A DNA stretch of 64,000 bases from Pseudomicrostroma phylloplanum (taxonomy: Eukaryota; Basidiomycota; Exobasidiomycetes; Microstromatales). The notes beneath the pieces are model-generated. The model had not been told where the DNA came from, did not search any database, and was given only the letters and a program-made list of their open reading frames with translations. A program made the position numbers and the translations under genes. Positions 33,721 to 44,133 of this stretch are shown in pieces. Location: the NCBI GenBank assembly GCA_039545275.1, contig BCHS01000005.1:434001-498000 (forward strand), in the 5' to 3' direction. Each line of letters starts with the position of its first letter. Within the stretch, counting starts at the first letter, position 1.

Positions 33721-34763
33721 TTACAGCGCCGCCCCTCCTTTCACCGCCGCTGCTGCCGCCCCACTCCGTCCGAGTCTAGATGCCGGCTGCACCTCAGAGA
33801 AGAAGAAGGGGTCCTCCTTGAATTTCGCCCAGGCGGGCCGCTCCTGGGCGGGCAGGACCGAGTTGAGGGCGACACGCTTGTCCATGTCGATGTCGTCCTT
33901 GAGTGCGTCTGTCAGGGCAGGGAAATGGCAAGGGGTAAGAGCGAAGGCACGTGAGCATTTGCGGTCTTGGCAGATGAGAACAGCGGGGTCTCTCAGGGGT
34001 GGAGGGACTCACCGAGAGAGGTGTAGTTGTACTCTGGCCTGATGTAGCCTAGGACGATTACGCGGATCTGCAGACCGTAGAAGTCCGTCGAGAAGGGGTG
34101 CATGATGTGTACCTCCTGCGAGGTCGGGTGGGCATGGGAATGAGGGGGGGCTTTTGGTCAGTCTAAGAGCCTAAGGTATGTTTGAGAACGCGGATTCGCC
34201 GCATTCGTACTCACTGCCGTCTTGGTCTTGTTAGCATAGAACGGGTTCCACCCCAGACTCATCACCATGGGGAGCGGCACGCACTCCTCATCTTTCAGAT
34301 CTGCTCCGACACCATGGGAAGTCTCCCGCACGGCGCTCTTGCCCTCTTCCTGCTTAGCGTCTCGCTCGACCTTCTTCTCCTTCTGCTCCTTGTCCTCGTA
34401 CTCCTCTCCCCTCCCACCCTCACGAGCGCTTATCAGCCTCGCCCAGCCGAAGTACACGCCTGTGGGTGCCTTGCCCAGGTCAGAACTGCCTTCTCCCCCT
34501 CCCTCTCCCTCTCCACCTCCATCTCCCCTGGTCGGCCCCTCTGCTTTAAGCAATCGCGAAGGCAGATTAGCAGTCGGACAGCCGAGCTCTTTGCCTCCTC
34601 GGCCAAAGCCGCGCTGCACGACTCCCGAGAGGTAGATGGGAAAGGGAGAAGAGGGACCGGCGTGACCGTCGCCAATGACTTGAGGGCGGGCGGAGCGGTC
34701 GCTGGGGGCTTGCAGGGCTGCTGGAGGCGCATCAGCCGAGGAAGAGGCGGTAGGATCCGACAT
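33721..34763 (-). CDS. FMN1: Riboflavin kinase with low-complexity inserts
   Basis: Exons 34763-34215, 34115-34013 and 33908-33721 encode 279 residues; the first ATG in frame is 34763 (the frame is open a little further but without ATG). The flavokinase barrel is present: FPIYLSGVVQRGFGRGGKEL, GCPTANLP (the PTAN ATP/Mg site), APTGVYFGWARL, MVMSLGWNPFYANKTKTA, EVHIMHPFSTDFYGLQIRVI, LGYIRPEYNYTSLDALKDDI. It phosphorylates riboflavin to FMN. Yeast Fmn1 has about 218 residues; the extra length here comes from a Gly/Glu-rich loop after PTANLPSRLL and a Lys/Glu-rich loop of ~45 residues after the GVYFGWARL strand, both at expected surface loops. It is head-to-head with BET4 and tail-to-tail with HBS1. 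Confidence 0.95.
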
Positions 34764-35026
34764 GGCTTCGAGCTGAATGGATTGAGACGCTGTAGAGAAC
34801 AATGTATGGCAAGAAGGGAAGGACGACGTTGCGGAAGCGTGGGTGAGCTGAGCAGATCTTCTGGGCTGAGGCGTGAGTGAGGCGCATCGACTCAGACGAG
34901 TGGAGGCGCGAGCCGGGTGCTTGGATCACGCCCTTTTCCATTCCTACGGAACCACAGAACCAATCTTCCGAGCCGACAAGGGCCTTGTAGTTTCCTCAGA
35001 GCACTTGTAACGCTGCGGTTGACGTC
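34764..35026. promoter_or_regulatory. Bidirectional promoter region, FMN1 / BET4
   Basis: 263 bp between divergent start codons. Contains only short spurious ORFs. Confidence 0.5.
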
Positions 35027-36591
35027 ATGCACGGAGTCAAGCGTACAGCTGCTCCCACGGCTTCGGCCAGAGCAGCTCGAAAGGAAAAGGAGGCTGCAAA
35101 GCTGCAGGGCTACCTCAAGGTAGAAGGTGTCTTCTTCGCAATTGTGAGTGAGATGGAATAGTGACGCCGCGCCGCGACGGGAGAGCCTCTTCTGACCATG
35201 ACACAAACGCTTCTGCTCCACCTCTTAGCGAGATGCTGATCAGCTAGACGAGGCTGCTCTCAATGCTACCACTGCCCTCCTCGCTCTCAACCCGGAGCTG
35301 TACACCGCCTGGAACTACCGTAGGCGAGTCCTCTCCCACCTGTTCACCTCCCCCTCTCCAGCCCCGGCGAATAAGGAGTCAAAGCCAGACTTTTTTGCTG
35401 CCGCAAGGATTCCTCAACCAGAGACAGAAGTAGCAGAAGAGACATCTACCGCTGGCCCCTCGTCAACCTCTACGCCATCGGCATCGTATCAGCTGCAGAT
35501 CAAGATGCGCCTCCTCGAAGAGGATCTCGAGCTCACGACGCACGCGCTGCGGGCCCATCCCAAGGTGTACTGGATCTGGAATCACAGGAAGTGGTGCTTG
35601 ATCCAGATGCCAGACGATGGAGCTTTCCAGCCTGGTTCGGCAGAGGTGGGTTCCGAAGAGCAGTTTGAGGGGGAGAGGATCAAATTGGCGGAGGGCAAGT
35701 GGAAGAGAGAGATGAGGTTGGTGGATAAGATGCTAGAGCTTGATCCGAGGAATTGTGAGTCAGATGGAATCAAGACCTGGGCTGGACAGTCGCTGATGCC
35801 CTCTTTCCGCACCAACTGCAGTCCACGGATGGGACTACCGTCGCTACCTCATCTCTCAAATGGCCCTCTGCTCCCTCCCTCCCACATCCACCTCCAGCAC
35901 TCCCATCCCAGCCTTCCCAACTTCCCTCTCCTACCCCTCCCTGCCAGCCTCGACACGAAACCATCACCTCTCTCTAGCCAGCTCCGAGCTAGCCTACACG
36001 CTCCGCAAAATCGAGTCGAACTTCTCCAACTTCTCCGCCTGGCACTGGCGCTCCAAGCTCCTCCCGCACGTCTGGGCTTCCTCGCAAAGCAACGACGCTG
36101 AGAAAGGTACAAGCGGGGAGAAGAGGAGGGAAGGGGAGCTGGAGTTGGTGAGGCAGGCATTGTACACCGATCCGGACGACCAGTCCGTCTGGCTGTACCA
36201 CGCCTGGCTCGTCGACCTGGACGTGTCCACCGCCGCCGCAGGGTCCGACACTGGCCCCTTACCGAGTCGAGGCACCAGCTCTCAGAGGGCGGCCCTCCTG
36301 CAGCGGGAAATCGACAGTATCGAGGAGCTACTCGAGGTGGAACCCGATAGCCGCTACTGCCTCGAGGCGCTGGCGCGCTACAAGGCTAGTCTTGCCGAGG
36401 CACTAGCTGGTGGTGAGGACGAGGCAGGGAGCGGCGCCCAGCAGCCCGCTAGTACTGGTGGTGACACGACGGAGCAAGTGGCGCAACTCAGGAAGGACGT
36501 AGCGCAACTACTGACTCGTCTGGTGGACGTGGATCCCGATCGTGCTGGTCGCTACCGAGATCTAGTGCACAAGGCCGGTATGGCAGCATGA
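35027..36591 (+). CDS. BET4: Rab geranylgeranyltransferase alpha subunit
   Basis: Three exons, 35027-35143, 35229-35754 and 35822-36591 (470 residues); phases join so that DPRN continues as FHGWDYRRYL. The start MHGVKRTAAPTASARAARKE matches the MHG(V/R)KR beginning of the family. Protein prenyltransferase alpha repeats follow in order: ELYTAWNYRRRVLSHL, KVYWIWNHRKWCL, FHGWDYRRYLISQMA, NFSAWHWRSKLLPH and SVWLYHAWLVDLD. The subunit pairs with Bet2 to attach geranylgeranyl groups to Rab C-terminal cysteines with the help of Rab escort protein. Low-complexity inserts (APANKESKP, a Ser/Thr-rich stretch, and an internal Ser/Pro-rich loop) separate the helices and explain the length beyond yeast Bet4 (about 330). 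The MHGVKR start and repeat pattern distinguish it from farnesyltransferase alpha. Confidence 0.93.
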
Positions 36592-36818
36592 GATCGCAAA
36601 GCGGCGGCGGAGCTCTAGACCTGCTATTGAGAAATGGATATTAGTCTTTGCAAAACGTTGGATGCCTCGGAGCTGAAACATGCCCTCCTTGCGGTTTGGT
36701 AGAGTAGGTACAAGAAGTGATCCGGTCTGCCTCATCGCCTGGCGTCACGACCTACTGCTCTTTCCTGCATTGTCGAGCTCTGCATTTGCTCCCTCCTTCT
36801 CCTCGCCCCCTCTTCTCT

Positions 36819-37611
36819 CTACATGACGATGCACTTGCTCGGCTGTGGCTCCGGTCCTCCCTCCGTGGTCCCCTTTTCAGTCTGCGAAAGCATCAGCTCA
36901 AACACCTTTGCCACATTGGCATTATGTCTCGCTGAAGTCTCCACCCAAGCCGCCTTGAGTGAATCCGCCAATGCCTTCCCTTCTTCCTCGGAAACTTGCC
37001 TCTGCACATGCAGATCGCTCTTCTGCCCCACGACGACGCAGGGAATCGTCTCTGTCCCCGTGTAATTGAGAATCTTGTCATACACTGTCTGCACCATCTC
37101 AAAAGAGCTCCTCAGCGCAATCGAGTACACCAGTACATATCCATGAATCCCAATTGCATGACGGGAGTTTAGGATAGAGTACTCGTCCTGACCGGCAGTG
37201 TCGATGATGTCGCAGTCGTACTCCTTGTTCTTGTACCGGATCGTCTTGTTGAAGACGTTTTCGATGGTGGGGTAGTAGGAGTCTACAAAGGCGTCTTCGA
37301 TGTACCGGACCGTGAGGGAGGATTTGCCTGGCATAAGAGGAAGGAGCGAGATGGGAGGTAGAGAGCGTCAGAGCGTGAGTCGGTCTACCTCAGCTTGTCG
37401 TGTCATGTGAGGAGCTGCTGCTGCTTGGACCAGATCCACCAATACGCTCATACGTCTCTGTCTGACTCGGCTAGACTAACATCCTCTGTACCCCCATCTA
37501 CTCACCTACGGACCTACTACCAAGTACGGCAATCTTCCTCTTCGGCCTATGCGAGGGCGGGTTAGCAGCCGACGAGCCCGTCATCCCCGAAGACGAGGAG
37601 GAGGAGGCCAT
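36819..37611 (-). CDS. RHB1: Rheb family GTPase
   Basis: Exon 1 (37611-37506) and exon 2 (37327-36819) encode 204 residues. The junction sits inside the P-loop: KIAVLGSRSVGKSSLTVRYI. Switch I reads YYPTIENVFNK and switch II IIDTAGQDEYSILNSRH, both Rheb-typical, and the G5/G4 sites are VVVGQKSDL and ETSARHNANV. The end is CIVM, a CaaX box for farnesylation. The GSRSVGKSS loop (Arg/Ser in place of the Ras Gly12 region) is the Rheb hallmark. Rheb activates TORC1 when GTP-bound and is controlled by the TSC GAP complex on endomembranes; fungal orthologs also affect arginine uptake. An N-terminal Ser-rich extension of about 22 residues precedes the G domain. The 178-nt intron is above average for the window. 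Confidence 0.94.
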
Positions 37612-38622
37612 GCTGAGATTTGGAGCGATAAGGGGGCGAGGGCGGGTTGAGGATAGCGCGAGCCGAGAGCGGGACCGGTAGGTGCAAGTGTGATGTGATG
37701 TGATGTACCGGTGTAAGTAAGGTGGAGGAGCAGGTCTGAGCTAACGCCGAATGGAGGTACAGCTGCAGCTGTACCACTTTCTCGAGAGAGTAGTTGTGAG
37801 TGAGACTGTGCGCGTGTACGATGTGCCCGCGGGCAAGGGACTCCCTCTGGGCGTGCTACTTGGTACAATCGAAGGGAGAAAGTGACGAGGGAGGGTGAGA
37901 TGAGTTGCGAGCGAGCGGGTGAGTGGTGGGATCTGGCCGTGGCCGTGGGCGGGCTCTGGCTCTGGCTTGCTCGCTTCCCCCGCCGCCTGTCTCGCTCCGC
38001 TCCTATTCCTCAGCGGAAGCGGGCGAGCGGGCCAGGAACACACTTTGGCTTTTGGTCGCGTGTCAGAGAGGCAGGCGCCCGCATGGCCCGCATTGCACCG
38101 TGCGAGAGGGAGGGCGTGTGCCGTGGCGTGGCGCTGCAGCGGGAAGCCCTAGTGTGGGATAGAGCTAGGCTAGACGAGCGGGCCAGCCATCCTACCGAAA
38201 GTCTGATCTCGAACGTTGTGTTGCCATTCCCGCCTTGAAGATGTCTATGCGGTCATACCAGCCGCCAGAAGGCCGTGTCATCCCACCTCTCTACCACAAT
38301 CGCTTGTCGATGTGGGGCTGGCGTCTCAGGGCCAATGAGAACAAGTTGACGTCCCGCATGGCCGGACCCCGGCGCGGACATGCAAGGCGGAGACTGTCTG
38401 TCTGACGGAACGGAGCCACAAAATTATTCGCCCTCGCTCAGTCCGTCGCTCAGGGCAGTCGGCCAGGAAATTTCGAACCAAGAAGTTCCTGACGGGTCAA
38501 GCCAAGTCAAGCAAGCCTAGCAGCCAAGCTACTCCTGATCACCTTCAGTAACGACTAGATCCTCGCCAGTACTTCTCCCTCTCCACCTACCTCCAATCGC
38601 TCTTCCCCTCACACACACCAAC
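37612..38622. promoter_or_regulatory. Long divergent intergenic region, Rheb / BUD20
   Basis: 1,011 bp between divergent starts. It contains a short tandem repeat (tgatg-like units near 37690-37705) and a GC-rich stretch (about 37930-38110) whose ORFs are repetitive Arg/Gly/Ser strings and look spurious. No RNA gene recognised. Presumably both promoters. Confidence 0.5.
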
Positions 38623-39105
38623 ATGGGTCGTATCAGGCACAAGCGCACCCACCACGCCCGCCGTGACGTCTCCCGGGCCGCCCGCACCCGCGCCCGCAAC
38701 CTCGACTTCGACCAAGTCCACGCCAATCTCCACGACCCCTCTAAACGTTCCGAACTCGAAAATCCCACAGAGTTGGATGTGGACAAGCCTGGATTGGGAG
38801 TGTACTACTGTATCGAGTGCGATCGACATTTCCCCCGTGCAGAGGATAGGGAGGTTCATTGGAGGAGTAAGCTGCATAAGAGGAAGGCGAAGAAGGTTAG
38901 AGAGGAGCAGCCTTACACCCAGGAAGAGGCGGATAGGGGTGCTGGAGTTGGAGTGGATAGGGGACAGAGGGCAAGGCAGAGGCAGGAGATCAAGGTGGCA
39001 CAGCAACAACAACAGCAGCAGCAGGGGGACAAGACGGAGAATGTTACGATGGACGACCAGGCAGAAGCTGCTGCTCCAGCACAACCAGCAACAGCTCAAG
39101 TGTAA
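38623..39105 (+). CDS. BUD20: Bud20/ZNF593-like ribosome export factor
   Basis: One exon of 160 residues. The start MGRIRHKRTHHARRDVSRAA is the conserved Bud20 N-terminus (nuclear-export and pre-60S binding region), followed by DFDQVHANLHDP, then the zinc finger YYCIECDRHFPRAEDREVHW and the tail HKRKAKKVREE with QPYTQEEADRGAG. Bud20 is a shuttling pre-60S factor helping nuclear export of large subunits; human ZNF593 is its homolog. A poly-Gln run of eight follows, coded by mixed CAG/CAA, and an Ala-rich end. Complete and typical, slightly shorter in the tail than some fungal forms. Confidence 0.95.
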   Translation: MGRIRHKRTHHARRDVSRAARTRARNLDFDQVHANLHDPSKRSELENPTELDVDKPGLGVYYCIECDRHFPRAEDREVHWRSKLHKRKAKKVREEQPYTQEEADRGAGVGVDRGQRARQRQEIKVAQQQQQQQQGDKTENVTMDDQAEAAAPAQPATAQV

Positions 39106-39365
39106 AGAGGGACAGAAAAGGAGGCGGTGCTCGATGGTGGCAAACGACACATACGCTATATACCCGGTCAGCTGCGAGATAGCTGGCCACTGATCAAGAC
39201 ATATGCACACGAGGTAACCCAAGGCCGACGCAGCAAGCCAAAGCTTCCGCCAGGGGCATGGTAATGGAAAATTACTGCACATGAAAAGACTTTTCTACAA
39301 GCCGGACCTCCTCTAAGCGATCTGCTTCGCGGAAACCCAACTGAGCGTCTCCGCATTACGTCTCC

Positions 39366-41765
39366 CTACACACTCCCACCGTCGCACCTCCTTCTGCTAA
39401 GCTCGTGGGCTAGCCTCCCTACGCGCACCTCAAGGGGCGTGCCCGGGCCATTCAAGACGTCGTCCGCATCTTGCCTGGTCCAGTCGGACCTATCAGACTT
39501 GAGCTCGGTGAGCGCCGTGAGGTACGAGGTGAGGATCATCGTCGAGATGCCCGGTGGCTTGGGGTCGCCAGAAATTGCAGAAGCGGCGGTGTGGCCCTCT
39601 GCGCTCAGGCCCTTCTTGTGTTTGCCTTTGCTGTTGCCGTCTGCAATCGATATGCCCTTGCTTGCCGATCCTCGATCTGACGTGCCGTCAGAGCCTGCTG
39701 CCTGTGCTTCCTCGACTGCCACCTGGTCTCGCCACTTCTCTGCCTCTGAGCCCAGACGAGCCAATGCAGCGATGGGCCTGTCCAATCTGGGCACCACATC
39801 CGTCCACTCCTCTGCGCCTTCACCCGCCTCTGCCGTCCCCCTCACACTAGGCAGACCGTACTCTGCGAGCTTCTTGTAAGGCTCGAGCAGCGCATGCACG
39901 TACCTCACCAACCTCGCCCGCTTCTCCCTGATCTGCACAACACCCAACTTCCCACCTTCCTCCTCGTACGGATTGTCCAGCGTAAAGTTGGCGCCCGAAG
40001 CCGAGAAGCCTCCACCGATTCGGTCCGGCGTAGAGCTGTACTGCGCCATGGGTCCTACCTCCCCGGGAGCAGAGCCGGCGAGAGCGGGGAGAGGATTGAC
40101 CAGTAGTGTGTTCTCCAGAAGCCAAGTCTCGATGCTTACATAAGAGTAGGACAGCGAGGCGCCTAGCGAAGAGGGGGTGGTGGCAATCGTGTTGATCGCG
40201 GCGGTACGCATGGCTGCACCAAGTGAGTTGGAAGAAGCAGGACCGTTGCTACCTAGAGAGCCCGACGCTTCAAGAGCTTCGTTCCTTCTCACCCTTTCGC
40301 GTGAAAGGGCAGGAGAGAAAAGAGGCGAGAGAATCTGACCGGCAAGCACCTGTGGACGATGCGCATCCTCTGCTGTTTGCTCATCGTCTACAGAGAGCAG
40401 GCCCGGGAAAGCGACCTCGTCATAGGAGCTTGAGGAAGCATCACACCACTTCTGTACATCGGCGATGAGCTTGCGTCCCACCAGCGTGTCGAGGCAGACC
40501 GTCTGGCCACATGACTGACATTTGCGTCGCCATTTGGAGTCTATGAGACCGCGTCGCGACCTTGAAGCCTCGCTGCCCACCTCGCCAATGTAGGGCACTC
40601 GGGCTGAGAAGGAGCAGGTGGGGGAGGGGCAACAGACTCGCAGCCCTCCGGACAAGAGGTCACTTTCGCCCACCCAGCCATTGCCTTTGCCCTGAGAGGG
40701 ACCTGCACTTTGAAGATGGAAGGGTGTTGAGGTGCTCTGCGTCCAGAGGCTGCGAAGTTTCTCTGACGCGCCTTGAGCGCCGTCCGACCGAGCGTGCATA
40801 GCGGCAATAGCAGCCAGAGGGAGGTGCCAATCCTTCAGTCTAGCAAGTGAACCAGTCATGAAGAGAGCGTTATTGTCGTTCGAGCCCCCTAGCAAGGCTG
40901 TCCAAGCGATGCAAACGTCAAGGGGAGGGAGCACAGAATCGGGTAGCCTGTTTTGTGAGTCGCCAGTGGAGCGACTGCCTTCAATTGGCCTTCCGGAACT
41001 GGCGAATTGGGAAGCCACAGGAAGGATGTCCAGACAGAAGAGCTCGAGTCGGGAGAAGGCTTGCGCGAGGTAGAGACGCCACGCTAGGTCTGGGTCAGAG
41101 GGGACTACTGAGCTTGCATCGCCAGCTGCATCGACTGGATCTGCGAGTGAATATTGAGGAGGCACATCGTCATCTACAGGTGCGGGTACGGACGGAGCTG
41201 CAGTGTAATCTTGTTCTATCGCGGTTTGACTGCTAGACCGTGAAGCAGTCGGCCTGACGTTCGTTTGCTCGGCTCTCGTCCCAATGCTATGGCCCTCGCT
41301 TGAACTACCGTCCCCTCTTATGTCCGATTTGATCTTCTTGACGAGCAGGAGCAGGAGCAGCGTATGCAACACAGCGGTAGAGTCCAGATCAATATCCTCT
41401 CCGAGGGTCGGAGCTGTCGATGTGTCCCTCTCCTTCCCCTTCCCCTTGCGGCTCTTGCCAAAGGACAGGCTGGATGCAATTCGACTGGCGGTGCTACGTG
41501 TGGCGAGCTCCCGATCTCCGCGAGCGCGAGAGTCCCGCTGAGCCTTGGCCCTCTCCAGCCAGCCGGCTATATGCGGCTGGAGGGCAATCGTCGAGTACAT
41601 GATAAGGGCCGCCATCACGATGAGCAATGCAGGGGAGAGGCAAGCAGTAGACGGTGTGAGGTTCAGGGAGAAGGAGTCAACGGGGGTGAGATAATCTGGG
41701 TGTGCTGACGGACGGACTTGCGGAACAAGACTTCCGGGGTGTGGAGCAAGCAGGCAAGTCAGCAA
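39366..41765 (-). CDS. Uncharacterised membrane-linked protein with Cys4 motif; N-terminus unresolved
   Basis: The frame is open from ~41828 to the stop at 39366 (about 800 residues from 41765), but 41765 is a TTG, not an ATG, so the true start must be upstream through a splice or a frame change. Near the N-terminus LTPVDSFSLNLTPSTACLSP continues into a hydrophobic helix (ALLIVMAALIMYSTIALQP). A second hydrophobic stretch (VLHTLLLLLLVKK) follows a basic linker. Mid-protein there is a helical segment (DLAWRLYLAQAFSRLELFCL). Then comes a CC-x4-C ... C-x2-C arrangement: RVCCPSPTCSF and, ~30 residues on, RRKCQSCGQTVCLDTL, which could bind zinc. The C-terminal third (SYSYVSIETWLLENTLLVNP, RARLVRYVHALLEPYKKLAE) looks globular. 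I cannot assign it to a family. Upstream, 41766-41962 shows coding-like sequence in other frames. Confidence 0.6.
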   Translation of the reverse strand: MLTCLLAPHPGSLVPQVRPSAHPDYLTPVDSFSLNLTPSTACLSPALLIVMAALIMYSTIALQPHIAGWLERAKAQRDSRARGDRELATRSTASRIASSLSFGKSRKGKGKERDTSTAPTLGEDIDLDSTAVLHTLLLLLLVKKIKSDIRGDGSSSEGHSIGTRAEQTNVRPTASRSSSQTAIEQDYTAAPSVPAPVDDDVPPQYSLADPVDAAGDASSVVPSDPDLAWRLYLAQAFSRLELFCLDILPVASQFASSGRPIEGSRSTGDSQNRLPDSVLPPLDVCIAWTALLGGSNDNNALFMTGSLARLKDWHLPLAAIAAMHARSDGAQGASEKLRSLWTQSTSTPFHLQSAGPSQGKGNGWVGESDLLSGGLRVCCPSPTCSFSARVPYIGEVGSEASRSRRGLIDSKWRRKCQSCGQTVCLDTLVGRKLIADVQKWCDASSSSYDEVAFPGLLSVDDEQTAEDAHRPQVLAGQILSPLFSPALSRERVRRNEALEASGSLGSNGPASSNSLGAAMRTAAINTIATTPSSLGASLSYSYVSIETWLLENTLLVNPLPALAGSAPGEVGPMAQYSSTPDRIGGGFSASGANFTLDNPYEEEGGKLGVVQIREKRARLVRYVHALLEPYKKLAEYGLPSVRGTAEAGEGAEEWTDVVPRLDRPIAALARLGSEAEKWRDQVAVEEAQAAGSDGTSDRGSASKGISIADGNSKGKHKKGLSAEGHTAASAISGDPKPPGISTMILTSYLTALTELKSDRSDWTRQDADDVLNGPGTPLEVRVGRLAHELSRRRCDGGSV

Positions 41766-42201
41766 CTCCGCCCGCCGACGGCAAGCTTCTTTGAGTGTGC
41801 TCCTGTGCCTTGCGTGCAGACTTCTGCCTCAGCGGTACACCGTATTCCGCGTCCCAAGGCTGGATAAGGGTCCTCGAAGGGTCCAACGCGAGCTCCCAGT
41901 CCAGGCGGCAACGCAGGATCCAACGCAGGCGCCGACGAGGGTACCGAAGCAGGCATACACATGATTCAGATCTGGTCGGGTCGCGTAGACACTGCTATGA
42001 ATTTCGTAGAGGTTCGACGTACTATCACCCAGAAACCGGCCACACCCGTCAAAGCGGACACGGCTTCCCAATCGTAGGCCCTCTTCGAGCGGCATACTGC
42101 CTGCCGCCGCTCACGTTGTCGCTCAATACGAAAGCTCGAAGAACGGATGAGAGCATCAAGGTTGCGGGAGACGAAGATGGAATTAAGGCCTCCTTCAAGT
42201 A
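41766..42201. other. Unresolved 5' part of the Cys4 membrane protein and 3' flank of L2HGDH
   Basis: All three minus-strand frames have stretches that look partly coding: WDAEYGVPLRQKSARKAQEH in one, CFGTLVGACVGSCVAAW in another (same frame as the downstream gene, closed by a TGA at 41829), and an ATG-started frame at 41962. A candidate intron runs from a GTGTAC donor near 41845 to an AG near 41707-41716 with a ctgac branch site, but no ATG clearly starts the first exon. Confidence 0.4.
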
Positions 42202-43916
42202 TCATGCCCAGGCGTCGAGCGCTGGTGCGCCGATCTCCTCGTTGCGAGCTCCCTTGGGTATCACCTTCTCCTTCTCCGCCTGTCTCTTCGCTGCATCCCC
42301 GTGTCCCCACACCCTCTCCGCGATCATATCTCCGACCAGTTCACCAATTGCCAGCGACGATGTCAAGCCCGGGGACTCAATTCCGGCTAGTGTCAGCATG
42401 CTACCGCCTTTTCCACCCTTGACAGTATCGCTGCCATTAGTCGCTTGCGCTTCCTTCAGCTCTTTGGGCAGCTCAGCGTGGGCCCACAGCTTTTGTTGCT
42501 GCAAATCACGCGAGTAGTGCCAGAGGAAATTGAAGTCCATGAACTTGGCGCCCGGGGGCACGAGCTTGGGCCGGATACCTGCATAGTCAGGAGCCAGGCC
42601 TTCCAGAGATACGTCAGGCAGGAACTGCGTGATACTCTGATGCATGCGCTTCAGGTGATCATCTGATGAGCTGGGAGCGAGAGCTGACTTCCAGAAGTCG
42701 ACGCTCGAGGAGGAGGATGGGGGTTTAAGCCACTCTGAATCCGGTCCGAACTTGATGTTGCCATCCAAATCTAGAGTGAGGTGAGCTGCAGTCGAAGGCA
42801 AAAATGAGAGGGCTAAGCGGTTGTCGCAAGATCCTCCTTGATCCGGGCTTCATACTCACTGCCGAGGCTCTCATGGCTGTGTGCCCCTTTAGTCATAGAG
42901 GGCACCGGGTACAGTAGTCGCTTCACGTTCTTCACCCCGGGGCCCTTGTACGATGTATAGTTGCCTTTGGAGTACCACATGCCCATGCGCTCAGTCCCTT
43001 CCGCGAAGCGCTTATCGGCGTGCAGGGCATTGAGCGCAAGCTGCCCATTCAGGCCTGACGAGTTGATGACAACCCTGGCTAGAATAGCGTCTGGCTCGGC
43101 TTGGTCCCCAGTATTCGTCTGCACGACCCAGCCTTCCGAACTGTCATCTGAGCCTCGCTTCCCGCTTGCAGCCGTACCGCTGCGATCTGGCAAGTGAGGA
43201 TCTATCCTGACCACCTCGGTGTCATACACCAGCTCGGCACTGTCAGAATCCAGGATTTCCCGCTCCAGCGAGTCCATGAGCTCGTGGCTAGAGACAATAC
43301 CAGTTCTCTCAGACAGGAGAGCCCATCCGATTCCGGGTGAGATGTCTGGCTCCAGCTCTTTCGCCTCTGCGCCACTTAGTAGCCTCACTGGAGGAGCCAA
43401 TGGGCCGAGAGTGCTGATATGTCTCTGCATACCCTCAAGGTACTCTTTCGACTCCTTGGGCCCGACTACAAGCTTCCCTGTCTGCTTGAAAGGCACATTC
43501 CATTCCTCGCATCTTCTGTACATCATCTCCCTCCCTTTCAGACACAACTTTGTCTTGAGACTTTCTGCAGGATAGTAGAGGCCACCGTGAATCACTTCGC
43601 TATTACGTGAAGACGTCTCCTCGCCGGCACGAACATGGCGCTCGACGAGAAATGTAGACTTGTCCGGGTAGCGCTTGCAGAGATGGGAGGCAATGGCTAG
43701 GCCGACGACCCCTGCTCCTATGACCAGGTGATCTACTTGCATGGAAGGCTCTTTCGGTGGGAATCTATCGTGAGGGAGTGTAGCGAAGAGGCCGGGAATG
43801 TCCTCCTTAGCTCTCAGAGCGGAAGACGAGAATGAGCACGAGGTGGCAAGGGGCCGACTTAGCGGCACGGTAGCACTGAGCTGCCTGGCAGCCTTGAAGG
43901 TGATCATGGCTGCCAT
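42202..43916 (-). CDS. L2HGDH: L-2-hydroxyglutarate dehydrogenase, mitochondrial FAD enzyme
   Basis: Exon 1 (43916-42860) and exon 2 (42785-42202) encode 546 residues; phase 1 splicing yields [13 protein letters not shown], a family block. The basic start [20 protein letters not shown] suggests mitochondrial import. The FAD-binding DAO fold starts with [48 protein letters not shown] and [14 protein letters not shown] are characteristic of L2HGDH, and [20 protein letters not shown] closes the FAD fold. The enzyme oxidises L-2-hydroxyglutarate, a side product of malate dehydrogenase and lactate dehydrogenase, to 2-oxoglutarate. A Gly/Ser-rich loop ([15 protein letters not shown]) is inserted. 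Divergent from JJJ1-ChaC by only 217 bp. Confidence 0.94.
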
Positions 43917-44133
43917 GGCTGCCAGTCGTAAGTCTAGCGGAGGGCAGCTTACGGGAGTAGGCAGGGTAGCGTTATCAGTATTGGCAAGGTGTCGCTCGAG
44001 CTGCAGCCGCCCGCCGTGGCTTCTCCACTCGCGGCGTCTCAAGAACGGAAGTGGCGCGTCAGAAAGCTTCTCGCAGCCCGTCCTCAATATTTGCCTCTTT
44101 TTCTGCCATACACCCGCTCGTCGAACACTCACG
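43917..44133. promoter_or_regulatory. Short bidirectional promoter, L2HGDH / JJJ1-ChaC
   Basis: 217 bp between start codons of divergent genes. The JJJ1 frame is open back through this spacer, but the ATG at 44134 fits the conserved start. Confidence 0.5.

Noticed and set aside
33721..34802. FMN1 start at 34802 and similar non-ATG starts (for example 20839, 25731, 41765)
   Set aside because: These positions are TTG or GTG; the first ATGs (34763, 20710, 25608) were used where available.
37882..38238. Plus-strand ORFs in the Rheb/BUD20 spacer
   Set aside because: GC-rich repetitive Arg/Gly/Trp strings in several frames at once; no evidence of coding.
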